Source of the DNA: Streptomyces sp. NBC_00335
GTDB lineage: Bacteria; Actinomycetota; Actinomycetes; Streptomycetales; Streptomycetaceae
Direction of reading: 5' to 3'
NCBI RefSeq assembly: GCF_036127095.1
Contig: NZ_CP108006.1
Coordinates: forward strand, 6,873,501-6,937,500
DNA length: 64,000 nt
The notes under the pieces: generated by a model
Told to the model about the DNA's origin: nothing
What the model saw: only the letters and a program-made list of their open reading frames with translations
Database searches by the model: none
Translations under genes and position numbers: made by a program
Part shown: one piece after another, positions 62,070 through 64,000 of the stretch
How positions within the stretch are numbered: position 1 is the stretch's first letter
Layout of the letters: the number at the start of each line of letters is the position of its first letter

Positions 62070-62600
62070 GTGCAGTGGATGAACTTGAGTGAGCAAACCG
62101 TGTACACGAACCGCTGGTTCGATGTGAATCTCGCCGATGTGGAGCTTCCCGACGGCCGGCACCTGGACCACTTCGTCATCAGGCTGCGCCCGGTCGCCAT
62201 CGCCACGGCCGTCAACGAGGCGGGCGAGGTGCTGCTGCTGTGGCGCCACCGCTTCATCACCGACAGCTGGGGCTGGGAACTGCCCGCCGGGGTCGTCGAG
62301 GACGGGGAGTCCATCGAGCGGGCGGCCGCCCGGGAGATGGAGGAGGAGTCGGGCTGGCGGCCCGGCCCCCTCCACCACCTGATGACCGTCGAGCCGTCCA
62401 ACGGGCTGACCGACGCCCGCCACCACCTCTACTGGGCGGACGGGGCCACGTACACGGGCCATCCCGAGGACGACTTCGAGTCCTCGCGCCGCGAGTGGGT
62501 ACCGCTCAAGCTGGTCCCCGACATGATCGCGCGCGGCGAGATCCCGGCCGCCAACATGGCGGCCGGGCTTTTGCTGCTGCACCACCTGCGGCTCGGCTGA
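62070..62600 (+). CDS. NUDIX hydrolase
   Basis: This 176-residue enzyme hydrolyses nucleoside diphosphate-linked compounds. The NUDIX box reads GVVEDGESIERAAAREMEEESG, with all conserved Glu residues. GTG 62070 was chosen over the upstream ATG 62034 and over ATG 62079; GGAAGG is 10 bases upstream of it. It is similar to ADP-ribose pyrophosphatases, but the substrate is not certain. It is in the same direction as the HTH/TPR regulator, and they may be linked. Confidence 0.93.
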   Translation: MQWMNLSEQTVYTNRWFDVNLADVELPDGRHLDHFVIRLRPVAIATAVNEAGEVLLLWRHRFITDSWGWELPAGVVEDGESIERAAAREMEEESGWRPGPLHHLMTVEPSNGLTDARHHLYWADGATYTGHPEDDFESSRREWVPLKLVPDMIARGEIPAANMAAGLLLLHHLRLG

Positions 62601-62648
62601 GCCGCAGGCGGTCGCCCGAGGCCGGCCGCAGGGGCCGTACGGCTCAGC
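62596..62648. terminator. Hairpin between convergent NUDIX and dehydrogenase genes
   Basis: GCTGAGCCG (62596-62604) pairs with CGGCTCAGC (62640-62648); both stop codons are inside the arms. The interior is 35 bases and can fold further. Confidence 0.55.
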
Positions 62649-63540
62649 TGTACGGGTAGAAGCCCGAGCCGGTCTTGCGGCCGAGGCGGCCGGCGTCGAC
62701 CATGCGCTGGAGCAGCGGGGGAGCCGCGTACAGGGGCTCCTTGAACTCCGCGTACATCGAGTCGGCCACCGAGGCCACCGTGTCCAGACCGATGAGGTCC
62801 GCGAGCTTCAGCGGGCCCATCGGATGGGCGCAGCCCAGCTCCATGCCGTTGTCGATGTCCTCGCGACTCGCGATGCCCGACTCGAACATCCGGATCGCGG
62901 ACAGCAGGTACGGGATGAGGAGCGCGTTGACCACGAAGCCGGAGCGGTCCTGGGCGCGGATGGCGTGCTTGCCCAGCGCGCCCCCGACCAGGGCCTCGGC
63001 GCGCTTGATGGTCTCGTCGCTCGTCGTCAGCGCAGGGATCAGCTCGACGAGCTGCTGCACCGGGGCCGGGTTGAAGAAGTGGATGCCGATGACCTGGTCG
63101 GGACGCGAGGTCGCGACGGCCAGCTTGACCAGCGGGATCGAGGAGGTGTTGGAGGCGAGGATCGCGTCCGGGCGGGTGACCACCTGGTCGAGGACCTGGA
63201 AGATCTCCGTCTTGACCTGCTCGTTCTCGACGACCGCCTCGATCACGAGGTCGCGGTCGGCGAACTCGCCGAGATCGGTGGTGAACGACAGGCGGGCCAG
63301 GGTCTCGTCCCGCTCCTCCTCGCTGATCTTGCCGCGTTCGGCGGCCCGGGTCAGGGAGGTGTGCAGCCGGGTCCGCCCGAGTTCGAGGGCCTCGCCGGTG
63401 GTTTCGGCGACCATCACCTCGAGCCCGCTCCGGGCGAACACCTCCGCGATGCCCGCGCCCATCTGGCCACAGCCCACTACGCCGACGCGTGCGATGTCGT
63501 CTGGGAGGTCCGTCACATCGTGCCTTTCGCTGCTCTCCAT
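62644..63540 (-). CDS. 3-hydroxybutyryl-CoA dehydrogenase family protein
   Basis: This 298-residue enzyme oxidises 3-hydroxyacyl-CoA with NAD. The Rossmann motif VGCGQMGAGIAEVFA is near residue 24, followed by ASNTSSIPL and IGIHFFNPAPVQQLVELIP, with catalytic His in HFFNP. ATG 63540 has GGGGGA upstream. It may act in butyrate/PHB, fatty-acid or phenylacetate degradation; nothing beside it decides which. It is divergent from a secreted glycosidase gene. Confidence 0.94.
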   Translation of the reverse strand: MESSERHDVTDLPDDIARVGVVGCGQMGAGIAEVFARSGLEVMVAETTGEALELGRTRLHTSLTRAAERGKISEEERDETLARLSFTTDLGEFADRDLVIEAVVENEQVKTEIFQVLDQVVTRPDAILASNTSSIPLVKLAVATSRPDQVIGIHFFNPAPVQQLVELIPALTTSDETIKRAEALVGGALGKHAIRAQDRSGFVVNALLIPYLLSAIRMFESGIASREDIDNGMELGCAHPMGPLKLADLIGLDTVASVADSMYAEFKEPLYAAPPLLQRMVDAGRLGRKTGSGFYPYS

Positions 63541-63691
63541 CGCGGGTCCCCCGTACTCGTGCAGTGGTAACTGCGTTCCGGCGCCCGCCACGCCCCCCGA
63601 CGTTACCCCCGTCGTTGCCCGGCGTGTCGGGCCGGGGCGGGCATGCTGGGCGGACACGAGGCAATGTCACGCAGTGGAACGGAGTCGTCAC

Positions 63692-64000
63692 ATGGCGTCC
63701 ATCGGGAGGCGGTCCACCGGGAGGCGGCCCATCGGGAGGCGGGGAGTGCTGGCCGCGGCGGCGGGGGTGCTGGCGGCGGTGGCGGCGGCCCCCGCGCGGG
63801 CGGTCGGGCCGTCGCAGGAGGGCGGGGGGAGGCGGGGGCGCGGAGCGGGCGAGCCCGAGTTCCGTGGGATGTGGGTCGCCTCCGTGCAGAACGTGGACTG
63901 GCCCTCGCAGAGCGGGCTTTCCGCGCGGGAGCAGCGCGCCGAGCTGCTGGCCCTCCTCGACACCGCCGTCGCCCGCCGCCTCAACGCGGTGATCCTCCAG
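63692..64000 (+). CDS. Tat-exported GHL10/DUF187 glycosidase, truncated by window end
   Basis: Only the first 103 codons are in the window. The N-terminus has a twin-arginine signal (GRRGVLAAAAGVLAAVAAAPARA) preceded by three GRR-containing repeats. The segment FRGMWVASVQNVDWPSQSGL is the hallmark start of the GHL10/DUF187 family of glycosyl hydrolase-like proteins. It would be exported by the TatA/TatC system encoded in this window. ATG 63692 is the best start. Confidence 0.85.
   Translation, partial: MASIGRRSTGRRPIGRRGVLAAAAGVLAAVAAAPARAVGPSQEGGGRRGRGAGEPEFRGMWVASVQNVDWPSQSGLSAREQRAELLALLDTAVARRLNAVILQ

Overview
The window is chromosomal DNA from a high-GC actinomycete, almost certainly a Streptomyces. 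The evidence is the third-position G/C bias, frequent GTG starts, a complete Pup-proteasome locus, a GlnA4-type ethanolamine cluster, and GC-rich intergenic palindromes of a kind common in that genus. All names come from reading the encoded proteins; no database search was run.

Layout. 1-9025: two paralogous peptide-type ABC lipoproteins, an orphan NarL-type response regulator, a RecB-like nuclease, a site-2 protease, TrmI, a small exported protein and a 3Fe-4S-type ferredoxin. 9291-23197: the Pup-proteasome system (arc/mpa, dop, pup, prcB, prcA, pafA, pafB, pafC). It is interrupted by an endonuclease VII-like gene that overlaps prcB, a divergent lacI/MFS pair, and two FKBP prolyl isomerases. 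23220-29020: two small proteins, tatA, tatC, a diacylglycerol-kinase-like protein and helY; order from trmI to helY resembles that in Mycobacterium tuberculosis. 29111-38080: tetR, an RluA-type pseudouridine synthase, a serine hydrolase, a siderophore-interacting reductase with a candidate iron box, a 5'-3' exonuclease, an XRE-cupin regulator with a metal-receptor-like protein, and a TDT transporter divergent from a LysR regulator. 38081-38950 has no gene and is packed with tandem and inverted repeats.

38951-45824 is a mono-amine (probably ethanolamine) catabolic cluster: class I glutamine amidotransferase hydrolase, APC permease, FadR-type regulator, GlnA4-like ligase, aldehyde dehydrogenase and SDR. 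A secreted HAD phosphatase of the phosphocholine/phosphoethanolamine type follows and could supply the substrate. 47258-51983: a PLP aldolase/deaminase, a mycosin-like protease with a membrane-anchored partner, an SseB-family protein and a DUF1844 protein. 52024-60048 is core translation: infC-rpmI-rplT behind a leader with an intrinsic terminator, a SpoU methyltransferase, an orphan PAS histidine kinase, and pheS-pheT. 60632-64000: an HTH/TPR-like regulator, a NUDIX hydrolase, a 3-hydroxyacyl-CoA dehydrogenase and the start of a Tat-exported GHL10/DUF187 glycosidase.

How the genes work together. Pup is deamidated by Dop and ligated to targets by PafA. Arc unfolds the pupylated proteins into the PrcA/PrcB 20S core, and PafBC are the linked WYL regulators. 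TatA/TatC form the export path that the twin-arginine protein at the window end would use. In the amine cluster the permease, GlnA4, aldehyde dehydrogenase, and a terminal gamma-glutamyl hydrolase make a plausible route from imported amine through gamma-glutamyl intermediates. The strongest leads are the zinc-ribbon endonuclease fused by overlap into the proteasome operon, the infC leader attenuator with a probable ATC start codon, several well-formed candidate operators, and the repeat-dense region at 38.1-38.9 kb.
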